A stretch of 64,000 nucleotides of DNA from Engraulis encrasicolus (lineage: Eukaryota; Chordata; Actinopteri; Clupeiformes; Engraulidae). The notes beneath the pieces were generated by a model. That model worked only from the letters and a program-made list of their open reading frames with translations, searched no databases and was not told the DNA's origin. The DNA lies in contig NC_085876.1 of NCBI RefSeq assembly GCF_034702125.1, positions 12,500,253 to 12,564,252 of the forward strand. Direction: 5' to 3'. Shown here piece by piece: positions 11,658 through 23,744 of this stretch; the first letter of the stretch is position 1; every line of letters begins with the position of its first letter. Both the position numbers and the translations under genes were made by a program.

Positions 11658-11866
11658 TGAGTGAGTGAGAGAGAGACAGAGAGAGAGAGAATCGTTCATG
11701 CTGCATGCATGTGTGTGTACTTACGGTACGTGTGTGTGTGTGCGTGTGTATGTGTGTGTATTCCTGTGTGTAGCGAGGTGGGAGGGGAAAGAGAGAACGA
11801 CAGTAGGAGAGCGAGAGAGGGAGGGAGAGAGACAGAGGTGCTCATGGAGGAGTATGCAGCAGAGAG
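10016..11866. repeat. 1.8-kb strand-asymmetric purine/pyrimidine-rich region
   Basis: Alternating GA-rich (10080-10200, 10800-10945, 11240-11460, 11520-11700) and CT-rich (10480-10760) blocks. They include GGCA tandem units (11003-11030), an AAAG run (10815-10850) and GGAGT repeats (11250-11445). A GCGGC-rich patch at 11160-11230 raises CpG content. Long frames on both strands translate to Ser-Leu or Arg-Glu low-complexity protein and are not credible genes. An untranslated first exon of some gene cannot be excluded. Confidence 0.6.
11594..11655. repeat. (GA)n microsatellite with matching flanks
   Basis: Pure GA run bracketed by two copies of a GAAAGTGAGTGAGTGAGAG block (about 11574 and 11653), suggesting expansion inside a small tandem duplication. 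Confidence 0.9.
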
Positions 11867-12616
11867 TAGAGGTGCTCCGATTGCTCGACTGCCGATCATG
11901 ACCGGCCGATAATGGCCAAAAATAGCCTGATCGGTGATCGGAAAAACATGCCGATCAAAAAACCGATCGAGAGATATTAAATTCCTCACGCAAACATTTG
12001 CCTTTACACCTGGCGCTGCATGTAGGCGCTGGCTCTGCACAGCTGCAACTGCACCAAAAGAAGGCATCTTTGCTTGTCTATAACTTTTCGCCATTCCCCC
12101 CTTCATTTCCACCATTCATAACCATATCTGCATCAACAATGATCTGATTTTCCGATCCATGCGCCGTTTACCTGAGTGACAATGTAATTTGCGATTGAGT
12201 ACTCGCCAGTGAGCCATGTTACGTTATAACCTGTGTAGTTGCCTTGGTCAGCACGCGACAACTTCACGTTGACACGCACAAACATGTCAATTATTGTTTT
12301 CAAAGTTGTAATTGGCAGTCAGTCGATTAGTTTGATAGTCGCTGAAACACCAAACGGCGACAGATGTGGTTAAAACTTGAGAGAGAGATTCAGAACGGTA
12401 GTGGAGCACTGCAACTGTGGACGGTGACAGAGAGGGGAGGGGCTCTCCTCACGAGGCTGCTCATTTAAAGCGACAGGTTGTTTTTTTCTCGTATGTGGAA
12501 GACTATTTGATGTAATGTTTCAGTTTCAATTCAATCTTAAATAGTTTAGTTATTCTATGCAATAACTTATACATTGATTAATACTGTAGACTGTATTACC
12601 AACACTAGTCTGAAAG

Positions 12617-12658
<42 letters not shown>

Positions 12659-12854
12659 GCCTAATAATAGACATGTGCAAATTAAGATTGATTGGTTTAT
12701 GGGCAGAAATGGTATTCAATAAGGATAATTAATAGGCTATTAAAAAAATAGGAAATCATTTTGTGATCGGCAATGATCGGTAATCGGCAGATAAAGATTT
12801 TTGGTGATCGGTATCGGTGATCGGACCCAAAAAATGGTGATCGGAGCACCTCTA
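11867..12854. mobile_element. 988-bp non-autonomous hAT element
   Basis: Perfect inverted ends TAGAGGTGCTCCGAT / ATCGGAGCACCTCTA, bounded by identical 8-bp flanks GCAGAGAG (11859-11866 and 12855-12862), which identifies the hAT superfamily. Subterminal zones are full of GATCGG motifs in both orientations (11890-11970 and 12765-12845), probably transposase-binding repeats. No transposase frame; an AAT microsatellite lies inside. Confidence 0.92.
12617..12658. repeat. (AAT)n microsatellite
   Basis: About 14 trinucleotide units inside the hAT element. Confidence 0.97.
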
Positions 12855-12862
12855 GCAGAGAG

Positions 12863-13709
12863 GAACAGAGGAGGAGTGTTTCGGAGAGAAGGGGAGGGGG
12901 CTAGTGCTGCCCCCCCCCCCCACACACACACACACATACAACCACCCAACCCACCCCATGCACATGCACACACAGACACAAGCACACATGCACACACTTA
13001 CACACCCCTTCACCCGGCCTCTCCCCGTGTGCCATTTTCTTACATTCATTCTCTCGCTCTCTCTCTCTCCTCCTCCTCCCCTTTCATTCCTGGACTAATA
13101 CCTCCAGTAGCTTGTCTCTTTCTCCTTTACCCCCTTCAGCTTCCCTCGCTTTCTCCTCTGTTTCCCCCTTTGCGTTCCCTCGTCTCATTCAGACCTCCCA
13201 CCATCCCCCACACCACCGCTCCTCCTCCTCCTCTTTTTTTACACATGCACTTGAACTCTAAAGCCCGCCTGCCTGCCTGCCCCCTCCACTCCCCTTCCCT
13301 CCCCTCCCCGTGCAACCCTCACACTGACACCCCCCACCCCACCCCACCCCACCCCCCTCACTGACTCCTCACAGGCGAAGGCTGAAATAGCTCACAGGCT
13401 GAAAGTGAGAGAGACAAGCAGAGAGAGGGCAGGGAGAGATTGAGGGGGACAAAAAGGGGGGAGAGAAGTGCAAGAGAGAAAGTGAGAGAGAGAGAGTGAG
13501 AGAGAAGGAGAGGGAGAGAGAGAGGGAGAGAGAAGGAGAGGGAGAGGGAGAGAGACAAGGGGGGAGGGGCAACACAGACAGCGCTGACTGTGGTGAAGTG
13601 TGTATGCGTGCGTGCTTACGTGCACATGTGCGCGCATGCACACCACCTCACACAAGCACACACATGCACATGTGTGTTGTGTGTACATGCACATGTCTGT
13701 AAGTCTGTC

Positions 13710-13711
<2 letters not shown>
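12863..13711. repeat. CA-, CT- then GA-rich low-complexity DNA
   Basis: Poly-C/CA patch (12911-13000), pyrimidine-rich stretch (13020-13370), then GA-rich stretch (13400-13560) and mixed CA/GT DNA. No credible exon. Confidence 0.7.

Positions 13712-13802
<91 letters not shown>
13712..13802. repeat. (GT)n microsatellite
   Basis: About 45 GT units. Confidence 0.99.
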
Positions 13803-13804
<2 letters not shown>

Positions 13805-14785
13805 CTCTTTGAAAAATGTGTGAAGCCAGCAAAACACAGACTGTCTCTCTCCACTGGCTGCCGTGTTGCCCTTGTATCTTGTGTGCCGCCGTGCAGTGAA
13901 CAACAAAAGGATCATAACAATGCAGAAACTACATCTGCAGAGACAAAAGAAATGATCACCTCCAAATACTTCCTCATGCTACAGGCATGGGTTTAGGAGG
14001 GTGGTGATGTGAAGATGCTCTTTGGTGGACAAAAGAAACAAATAAGGATGAAACATCCTTTATCCTAAATCATGAATGATTTAATACATAATATAAATAC
14101 GTACATTGATATACGTAAATTAAATGTATCAGTCAAAAACAGCCAACATGTTTCGGCCATAGCTCTACCTTAATCAGGTGTCAAGTCGTATTTCCTGATA
14201 CGAGTATGAAGTCTTGGGTCTGCATCCTCTCACAAAACCAAGTGCTACAACAAAACTCTGAACTACATTAACCTAAACCTATACATTTGGCTTGACTATG
14301 TCCTGATTATGGCCAGCCAAGGACATGCTAGTTATATTTGATCGAATATGATCTAGTCTAATAATTAAAGCTTTTAACTTTTCTGGGAGGGTGCCTTGGA
14401 TTTTGCATCTTACTTCTTCCAGTACAGCCTCTTTGTGCAGATGGGCCCACCAGCAGCCCGTTCATACTAGAAATACTCAACTACATCACAACATTTCCAT
14501 GACATTACAGAGTACCTTGAGTAACAAATTAAGGCTCACTGCAATTTTATGGCTCATTGCAATTTTGAGGACAATAAGGTTATATAGCTCTGTGCAAAGG
14601 GGTTAATCTACCAAAGACCACCTCCAAAAACGAAAACCTTCAAATTCTTATTTCTCTGTTCTATAAAATGACAATATAAAGACATAACAAACAGAATAAA
14701 TACTGTCTAAATAGAGCAAAGTGATATCGACATTAACTGTTACATTAACTGTTACATGAACTAATACATTAACTGGTATACGTAA
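13803..14785. other. Unassigned spacer with one copy of a recurrent TTTCG...TCAGG motif
   Basis: No gene recognised. TTTCGGCC followed after a short gap by AATCAGGTG (about 14151-14180) matches a motif found at four other places in the window (see findings). Confidence 0.5.
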
Positions 14786-14930
14786 GGGTTAACGTTCGGC
14801 GAGAAGGTCGCTACCGTGGAATAGCAGCACGACAGAGAGAATCTTTAGACCCCGACGCGGAGCGGAGGGGTCTTGTTCTCTCTGAAGTGCTGCTATTCCA
14901 CAAAGCGACCGACTCGCCGAAAGTTAACCC
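14786..14930. repeat. 145-bp long hairpin (foldback)
   Basis: Nearly the whole segment is self-complementary. GGGTTAACGTTCGGCGAG pairs with CTCGCCGAAAGTTAACCC, and the inner arms GTGGAATAGCAGCAC and GTGCTGCTATTCCAC are exact inverse complements. A GACCCC / GGGGTC stem closes a small GC-rich loop near 14860. It forms the left part of a longer dispersed repeat. Confidence 0.9.
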
Positions 14931-15292
14931 GCTTATTATATGGATATACTTAAATGATTCACACATGGCGGGGACATTTCTTTAGGCCTATTTAATGTGA
15001 AGTCTATTATAGTTCTTAATGTCAAAAGATTGTTGCTGCGCAAAACAAAACAGTGCTGTTGTGGAACACCGCTAACAGCTAGGTAGCCAGGACAACAGGT
15101 GTTGTCTATCACAGCAGCTGATTAGAGTCTTGTTGAAAAGTCGCTTTAGCAGTGAAAAGTCTTGTTGCCATTGACAGCGGTCTGTTATAGACCAACCCGT
15201 CCGTTATCGAAAAATAACAGACGTGCGAACGTTGGGGAGCACCGTTGAAATGAATGGAGCATTCGACCGATGACGTCACAACCATATAATAA
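14931..15292. mobile_element. MITE-like body with TTATTATATGG inverted ends
   Basis: TTATTATATGG near 14933 and CCATATAATAA near 15282 are inverse complements. Together with the adjacent hairpin this resembles a dispersed fish repeat with a hairpin head. No coding capacity. Confidence 0.6.
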
Positions 15293-16650
15293 AAAAGGAT
15301 AAAATATACACATAATCATGAACTACTGTATCTAATTTAAATCTGCATTATGTTGTGGATATTTCTTGGATGATTCCGTATGGCAAGAGTAACACAACTG
15401 ATGACTGATATCCTTGGAAAATCGGCGTGATATGAAAGCCCAATTAGGAAACTCCAACTCCTATTGTCATTGTGGCCCAGCACTCTACCACAGCACACAA
15501 GGGTTCGCTGCACACTGCACAAAACAAAATTGCATTCATGCCACACCCGTGCAAGGGGGCAGCCCCCAATGGCGCCCCAAGGGCACCAATATCAATATCA
15601 ATGAAGATTAATGTAAGGCATCCGTTTCACTGAGAACAAAGATTTAAGCAACTTAGTTTACAGCCTCGAATGTAGCCTGTGTTTTGATTGTTTTGAGTGT
15701 TTCTCTTATATATTACACAATATTTTTTCCACATATAAACACATTTTTCTTGTACATTTCCTGAACATGCAAGCTAACATTTTCCAGAGCATAATCATCA
15801 TTGAATATACGCACTGGTGTGACACTACTGTGCAGTATTGTTGTCCAAACACAATTCCATTGCTGTTTGTCCATGACAATGAAATTCTTGAACTGAATAC
15901 AATCAGCAATAATAGTGTGGTATACCTTTTCATATTTATTTTGAAGTGATTTTTGTACCCTTAGCTCAAGATAATGCATGACATTTTATAAAAGCAACTC
16001 ACTCCACAAGTACTGCAGAAAAGCAGTGTTGCTAGTGAGCTAGGATTCCATCTCATCACAGGTTTATTGACTGCTTTATGGCCAGGGAGTCCAGCCTTTT
16101 CCTATTTATTAACTATTTTGATGGAGCCTGAAAATCACGAATAAGAAGCACTTCCAACCTTCTAGTCAGGCCAACCTGTGGTGATTTCAAACTTCTCAGA
16201 GTGCAGACATGACCTATTTGTATGAATTTGTTTCTACTGGTCAATGCTAAAACCAATCAGACAACACTTTCCTCATGACTTACCAAGTAGCAGGGCCAGT
16301 TTCAGAGATACTGTACTGTCTTGGCCTTGGACATGCACCCACAAGCCAGTGGAAAGACATTTTATTGTCTCCATCCCATCAAATGAAATATAAGGCAAGC
16401 TAATGATATGACAAGTATACAGTAGTATGGAACCGGATGGTTCAGATAGCTGTGTGCTGTGGGTGGGACCAAACCATTGTTGTTACGGTTTAAACTACAC
16501 TGCCTTGCCCAATACTATGATCTATCTATCAAACGGCCACTATTCGTTAGCTCTAACCATTCTGCTATTAAGTGGTGTACCTGAACTAGTTCAACAAACG
16601 TTCACGAAATAGGTCATAATTTGAGCGACTGTCAACTAAAGGCACTCTAG
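15293..16650. other. Unassigned 1.36-kb spacer
   Basis: AT-rich DNA with no recognised exon, RNA gene or repeat family. The longest frames are below 90 codons without family resemblance. Confidence 0.4.
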
Positions 16651-16806
16651 GTCCTGCTGTGGCCTAACAGTAGGGCACTGGGTTACTATGCCGACAACTC
16701 AGGTTCGATTCCCGCCTGGGTCATTTGCCGATCCTTCCCCATCTCATTTCCTGTCTCTCCTCCACTGTCCTGTCAAAAAATAAAGGCAAAAAGCCCTAAA
16801 AAAAAC
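16651..16806 (+). mobile_element. tRNA-derived SINE, copy 1
   Basis: Pol III A-box-like TGGCCTAACAGTAGGG and B box GGTTCGATTCC (16702-16712), followed by a non-tRNA body rich in CTCTCC/TGTC and an A-rich tail. Related copies: 37327-37500 and 60770-60905. Confidence 0.85.
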
Positions 16807-17212
16807 TGAAGGCACTGTTTACTGCCTGATGAACAAACTATGAAGGAGTTCATTCTAGTGCCTGCGAACAAACTAAATGCACCTTTGTTTAAAGTTGCCA
16901 CCTGTCCCGTTTTTTTCCTGATTGTCCCATAGTCCAGTATCTGGCCTAAAGTCCTGCTCGCAATTTGGAGTTGGGGGAATTTCTCACTTTACCTGAGTTG
17001 GTGGGTCCCTAGGCATGAAAAATCACTGAGGTGCTCACTCACCATAGTGCCACGTTTTTTACAATATAGCCCCAAAAAAGGCCACCATCGCCTATGAGAG
17101 AAATCTATGTTTTCATATTTCATATTTTTGAATGTTAATAAACATCATATATCAATTTTGACTAATTGTTTGTGTTGGGATTCCTTTCTGACAATTCCAT
17201 GAGCATAATGGG

Positions 17213-17225
17213 TGACCTTTGACCT
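17213..17225 (-). promoter_or_regulatory. DR1 nuclear-receptor motif in left arm of element A
   Basis: TGACCTTTGACCT is the inverse complement of AGGTCAAAGGTCA, two AGGTCA half-sites in direct repeat with a 1-bp spacer. That is the consensus arrangement for RXR heterodimers and HNF4. Occupancy is not shown by sequence. Confidence 0.6.
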
Positions 17226-17383
17226 TGAAAGGTCATTGTCAAGGTCAATTTTGCTATTATAAAACAATTAAATCAATTTCTTGCATTTTTCAACAATTCT
17301 TTATGTCATACATTAAAATGTGGCATGTTGACTTATTTGCTGCTATTATTGCGACTATGCTGTGTAAATGTAGTCCTTATAAT

Positions 17384-17405
17384 GTCAAGGTCAAGGTCAA
17401 GGTCT
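17384..17405 (+). promoter_or_regulatory. Head-to-tail AGGTCA half-site array in element A
   Basis: Two perfect AGGTCA half-sites (17388-17393, 17394-17399) and a third with one mismatch follow each other with no spacer. TCAAGGTCA is also the extended half-site of SF-1/ERR-type monomeric receptors. Confidence 0.55.
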
Positions 17406-17422
17406 TTTCTGTATTCTGAATA

Positions 17423-18199
17423 GGGTAGACTGAGTACAGTTGGGTACACTTTTATTTCTGTCCCCTTCCACGCAGAAATTAGACCATTAAAAGGTCCTAA
17501 AAAGAAAGTTGTTTTGGACAGAACATATTTTCAGGATGTGGGCAAATATATAATCAAGGAATTATATCTCTAGGATGTTTAATGTTTATGTAATTAATCA
17601 AACAAAAAAGGTGCACTTTTGTCCCGACTGTACCCTAGCTAAAAAACGGTGGGGTACAGTTGAGACATAGCAGAGTACAGTTGAGACACCATTCTAATCA
17701 ATGGGAGGTAATAGCCATGGGAGCTAATAGCATGGCCGATAGCAAAATACTGTACTCAACTGTACCCGTTAGCATCTTTACATTGGTTTTACATAGTGAA
17801 ATTAGCACTACAGGCTAGCGTCTAAACTGTCCCCTTCTGGCCAGATCACACATTGATAAAGATATTAAAATGGTTTTAACTGTTATGATGTCAGGAAATA
17901 TATCTGCTTTTAGAGCACGTATCATGGATTGCAATCATGTAACTTATATCAAGAGGATAACTAATGGTCATTAGATATTCATTTTTGAAGGAACCTGGTG
18001 AGGTAAATCTGACCTGTCGAAAACAGCATTTTCCCAATATCTTTGGATCTGCGTTCTGTGCTGGTTTCAAATTTCCCATGATCAAGGAGGATATCGATGC
18101 GCATGTCCACAGCAAAAATTAGATCAGAGTTACGTTGTTATCCAGAGATATTTGGTTTGTCTAAACTGTACCCTGTACTCAACTGTACTCAGTCTACCC
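17423..18199. mobile_element. 777-bp TA-flanked element nested in element A
   Basis: The ends GGGTAGACTGAGTACAG / CTGTACTCAGTCTACCC are perfect inverse complements with TA on both sides (17421-17422, 18200-18201). The opposite arm of element A shows the uninterrupted version of the site (near 18778-18790), so the insertion is younger than A. TA duplication suggests the Tc1/mariner group; no transposase. Confidence 0.88.
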
Positions 18200-18810
18200 T
18201 ACCCCAGCAATACGTTTTTCTTTATTACAATGCTATGAACCAGTAAAAGTGTACTTGAAAATGAATCCTTTTTCCTCTCAAGGCTTTTTCAAAAGGATCA
18301 AACAGATCAAAATATTGCACTATCTTGCAATTTGTACAGAATCCAAAATGGCCACCAAAAGTCTAAAAATGTCACCAGGATAGCCTACCTAAAATTGGTC
18401 CTTTGCGGGAGAACATGGGCCAGAGGTCTGTTGTTTTGCCCAATTTGGTGGTTTATAATGAGAGAAATAAGATGCCATGGCTAAACATTGCCACCCAGCT
18501 TTTTCATAAAATCCAAGATGGCGGTCTAAGAGTGCAACCCCCTAAACCACAAGGTGTCATATCTCCTCTTCTGGAAGAGCTACAGCTGTAATTATGCTGT
18601 TCATAGGTTATCGTGGTATTTTGGCAGCCATTTTGGATTCTGTACAAATTACAAGATGTCACAATTTGTTTGTCATTATCTATTTAAGTGCCAGAATCTG
18701 TTGAAAAAGCCTTGGGAGGAGAAAAGGAAAAAAAATACTTGGTTCAGAGCTTTGTTATAAGGAAAAAAACGTATTGCTGGGGTGTTCAGAATATGAAAAG
18801 ACCTTTACCA

Positions 18811-18926
18811 TGACCTTGACCTTGACATTATAAGTGCTTAACTTAACAGAATAGTCATAATAATAGCAGCAAAGTTTCATAATAGCAAAATTGACCTTGA
18901 CAATGGCCTTTCAAGGTCAAAGGTCA
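18811..18926 (-). promoter_or_regulatory. AGGTCA cluster and DR1 motif in right arm of element A
   Basis: TGACCTTGACCTTGACA at 18811-18827 mirrors the half-site array of the left arm, and AGGTCAAAGGTCA at 18914-18926 is a perfect DR1. Confidence 0.55.
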
Positions 18927-19200
18927 CCCATAATGCTCATGGAACTGTCAGAAAGGAATCCCAACACAAACAATTAGTCAGAATTGATATATGATGTGTA
19001 TTACCGTTCAAAAAATATGAAAATATAGATTTCCCTCATATAGGCGATGGCGGCCATTTTGTCGGCCATATTGTAAAAAACTTGACACTATAGTGAGTGT
19101 GCACCTCTGTGATTATTCATGCCTAGGGACCCACTAACTCAGTTCAAGTGAAAAATTCCCCCAACTCCAAATTGCGAGCAGGACTTTAGGCCAGATACCA

Positions 19201-20328
19201 GTTTGTAATGGTCTGTCCTGGGGGGAAAATGTACTTTCCTGGACAGTAAATGAAGGATACCATTGCATACAAACAAAAAGGTAGATTGAGTTTAAAATGT
19301 CCAGGTTTTTTGTCAGAGGTGGCATTCTATGGGCAGGTCCAGGCTAATTTCATGGACCCACTCATACTCCCTGCAACGCTAAACAGACTAGCCAAACAAG
19401 CTATTTACAGTAACTTTTTTTCAAGGCCTCTTACTGTACGTAACCAACTAAAAATGAGGTTTGACCAAGGCATGATCAAGGCAGGTTTACCTCTACAACG
19501 GAATGAGCAAGCTGCAGTGGAGTTTTAGTTTCCGTTACTATGCATCATCATCATGGCAACGATTCTTTGTAGCGTACAGGGGCATAGATGCAGGTTACAG
19601 GTTCATTCATACTCATGTCGTTTCTCCAAACACCCATAGTTTCGACTCCTCAATAGTCTAAAGATTTCCCATTTGATAAGCAAAATTGCTGTTATTCAAG
19701 GCCATATTCTGAGTCAAGCCAAGGCCATACATAAACACAAGCCTTTACAGATACATTTTGCGAGGAGAATAAGTTAATCATGCACACTATAATTGATAGC
19801 AATAAGGTTCCCATGTACTGTATTTTTAGCAAAACACAGTCACTGAATTAAAGAAAGCATCAAAGAGTAGCAGGTGGAAAACCTGAAGACGCCCTTTCAA
19901 CAATTTGAAGCTATTAGTGACCCATCAAATAGGCTAGCTCCACAGAGATGCAGGAGAAATTGACAGATTGTTGAGAAGTCAGAACAAAGAAGCATCAGAG
20001 AAACATGCAGTCCCCTCAAATCATAATCTACGTGGAAGAGGAATACGGAATGTGTGAAACGTTCACAATTTCTAACTGTCGGTTTCGCACATAGTTTGAC
20101 TTGAAATTGGGGATTTTAAGGTTACAAATAATTCATATGAAGATAAATGGAAAAAGCGTGCCAGGAATTTCAATACCCTTAAAACGCACTGAACTGTACA
20201 ACAAGGACGAAATAGTTAATACCCCTGTGCCTAAAATGCACTGATCCAAAAAGAATGTAGTTATGAAACCACTTGCAAAACCATATTTGATGCAGTCTGG
20301 TTGACTAATACAATGAATGTCTCATTTC

Positions 20329-20330
<2 letters not shown>
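19201..20330. other. Unassigned 1.1-kb spacer
   Basis: No gene or element recognised beyond the possible outer-element end near 19323. Confidence 0.4.

Positions 20331-20404
<74 letters not shown>
20331..20404. repeat. (GT)n microsatellite
   Basis: About 37 GT units. Confidence 0.98.
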
Positions 20405-20409
<5 letters not shown>

Positions 20410-20612
20410 GTGTTTTGCGTGCGTCACCAAAAAGGAATATGCCATGAAAGGTCTGCATTTGCTGTTTTCAGGCCAATGGGGAATTTGTTTTACAAATGCA
20501 TCAATCAAGGCAAAATATGATTGAAAAGCCACATGTAATCCATATTCAGAAACGTTATGAAGTCTGACATGAGTCATATACAACATGAGAACACCGCCAA
20601 ATGATGTGCATG

Positions 20613-20613
<1 letters not shown>

Positions 20614-20700
<87 letters not shown>
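20614..20700. repeat. (GT)n microsatellite
   Basis: About 43 GT units, followed by a short GGAY-type run. Confidence 0.98.
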
Positions 20701-21796
<1,096 letters not shown>

Positions 21797-22078
21797 GGAT
21801 TAACGATCAAGAGGGTCAAGGGAAATGCTGGCTCAATTGACTTTCACCTTGATGCAGGAAACACCCACTACCACCCATCCCACTCACTCTCACTACTGAC
21901 GCGCACACACACAAACACACACACAATCATACACGCATGCATACGCACACACACATTCTGACTCATTGTCACACTAAAAACGGTACATAAGCGCACGTTT
22001 CTCACCACTCCTCTCTTTCTGTTCTTATTCTGTTCTTCTACAGGTAGCTTCCACATTTCTGTCTGAGTCTTTCATCTA

Positions 22079-22905
22079 CACTCACCGGCCACATTATTAG
22101 ACACATTTTTCCAACTGCTCATTGGGGCAAATTTCTAATAAGCCACTCCTATGCTGGCAACTCAATGCATTTAGGTATGTAGACATGGTCAAGACAATCT
22201 GCTGCAGTTCAAACCAAGCATTAGAATGGGTAAGAAAGGTGATTTAAGTAACTTGGAACGTGGCATGGGTGTGGGCAGTAGATGGACTGCTCTGATTATT
22301 TAAGAAACTGCTGATATACGGGGATATGCATGCACAACCATCTGAGGGCGAAGTTCTGAGAGCAAAAATGCTTTGTTGAGGTCCGAGGAGAATGGCCAGA
22401 AATGTTTGAACTGAGAGTAGAGCAACAGTAACTCAATGAATGGTATGTAAGTATGTATGTAGCCTATGTATGTATGTATGTATGTATGTATGTATGTATG
22501 TATGTATGTATGTATGTATGTATGTATGTATGTATGTATGTATGTATGTATGTATGTATGTATGTATGTATGTATGTATGTATGTATGTAGCCTATATAC
22601 TGTATGTGTACGTATGCACTGTATGTATGTGTGTATGTATGTATGCTACTGGAAACGTTCCCCTCGGGATTATTAAATGATACTCTCTCTCTACTAGAGG
22701 AGTATCTCTTCATGAACACACAGCGCACATCAAACCTTGAGGCAGATGGGCTACAGCAGCAGAACACCACATCGGGTGCCATTGTCAGCTAAGAACAGGA
22801 AACTGAGGCTACAGTTTGGATAGCCCCACCAAAATTGGACAAGAGAAGATTGGAAAAAAACATTGTCTGGTCTGATGAGTTACGCTGTGACACTCAGATG
22901 GAAGG
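22079..22905 (+). pseudogene. 5' half of a Tc1-like transposon, interrupted by a tetranucleotide repeat
   Basis: Starts with the inverted-repeat-like CACTCACCGGCCACATTAT. Downstream codons decode to Tc1-transposase-like stretches, such as a Gly-Lys-Lys/Arg N-terminal region near 22226 and an I-V-W-S-D-E motif near 22863-22880 with multiple stops elsewhere. The element stops abruptly at about 22905, so the 3' half and the last catalytic acidic residue are missing. The (GTAT)n block at 22441-22650 sits in the middle. Confidence 0.8.
22441..22650. repeat. (GTAT)n tetranucleotide microsatellite
   Basis: About 45 units, with small GCC interruptions at the ends, inside the Tc1-like fragment. Confidence 0.97.
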
Positions 22906-22906
22906 T

Positions 22907-23328
22907 ACATGTATGACATTGTTCCCTTTATTTACATGTACTTGTGTTAGTGGCCATGACTACGTATGGGCCCTTGCATGTCCTAATACTCATATTCCCT
23001 CTTGTAAATTGCGGCCTGTCCTTTGCGCATGTGTGTGTGTGATCTAATTTAAAATCCTCCGGGCCTGGGGCAGGTTAAGTGTTCTCCTCTCACGCACTCA
23101 AGGACAGGCCGCAATGTACAAGATGGATCGATTCACAAAGAGATCCATTTTAATAGCCAACTCATTCAGGATTGCCACACTTATGTATGCATATACACTT
23201 ACTTACCATAGATGAAGTACTAGTGCGGACAAATATATGAGTGCTATGCAAGGGCCCATACGTAGTCATGGCTACTAACACACGTACATGCAAATAAAGG
23301 GAACAATGCCGTACATGTACCTACCTCC
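22907..23328. mobile_element. Foldback element with two concentric inverted arms
   Basis: Outer arms 22907-22985 and 23250-23328 are inverse copies (for example ACTACGTATGGGCCCTTGCA against its complement). An inner pair, TTGCGGCCTGTCCTT near 23010 and AGGACAGGCCGCAA near 23100, is also inverted. No coding capacity. Confidence 0.8.
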
Positions 23329-23744
23329 AGGTGCAAAACTGCTCCTTTCAGGTTATTGTATTTACAAGAGACATATCCTTTATGATGCCATATTGAAGGT
23401 CTCAAAGGAACACTTTAGCACGTACATAATGGAACACATACGCATACCGTCCCAGTGACAAGCCAAACCCACTGAGAGCATTTTCACGCTTGGTCCCTTT
23501 TAGCCATTTAAGCAAACTCAGACCTGCAACTATTCTACGCATATGTGAACGCTCCAAAGTGCACCCAGACGCCTCGGAAGTGAACCGTACTGAGACCTTT
23601 GTTGGCGTGGTCTCTGTACGGTTCGCTTACAAGCCCTGACAAGTTACACCTGTGACTAGGTAGGCCTAATCACTTAAGGAGCGAAGTCTACTAGTAGACA
23701 CCCGTTAAATTCACCCCCCTATACCTCACTCCCATCCGGGTCAC
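23329..23744. other. Unassigned spacer
   Basis: No gene recognised. A short inverted pair (GAGACCTTTGTTGGC / GGCGTGGTCTC near 23594-23614) is visible. Confidence 0.4.

Larger units (their letters stand above)
16936..19200. mobile_element. Element A: long-inverted-arm foldback transposon
   Basis: The left arm (from TATCTGGCCTAAAGTCC at about 16939) is inverted in the right arm ending near 19200. The arms extend inward about 500-700 bp each and meet around 18370-18600. They contain clusters of AGGTCA half-sites, including AGGTCAAAGGTCA in both. No intact transposase; a separate element (17423-18199) interrupts the left arm. The arms are clearly related to those of element B at 47479-51996. A further inverted pair, GCCACCTGTCCCG near 16897 and AGGTGGC near 19323, may belong to an older host element. 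Confidence 0.85.

Noticed and set aside
10381..11706. Long minus-strand frames of 120-207 codons
   Set aside because: Ser/Leu- or Arg/Glu-only composition arising from GA/CT-rich DNA; equally long frames exist on both strands.
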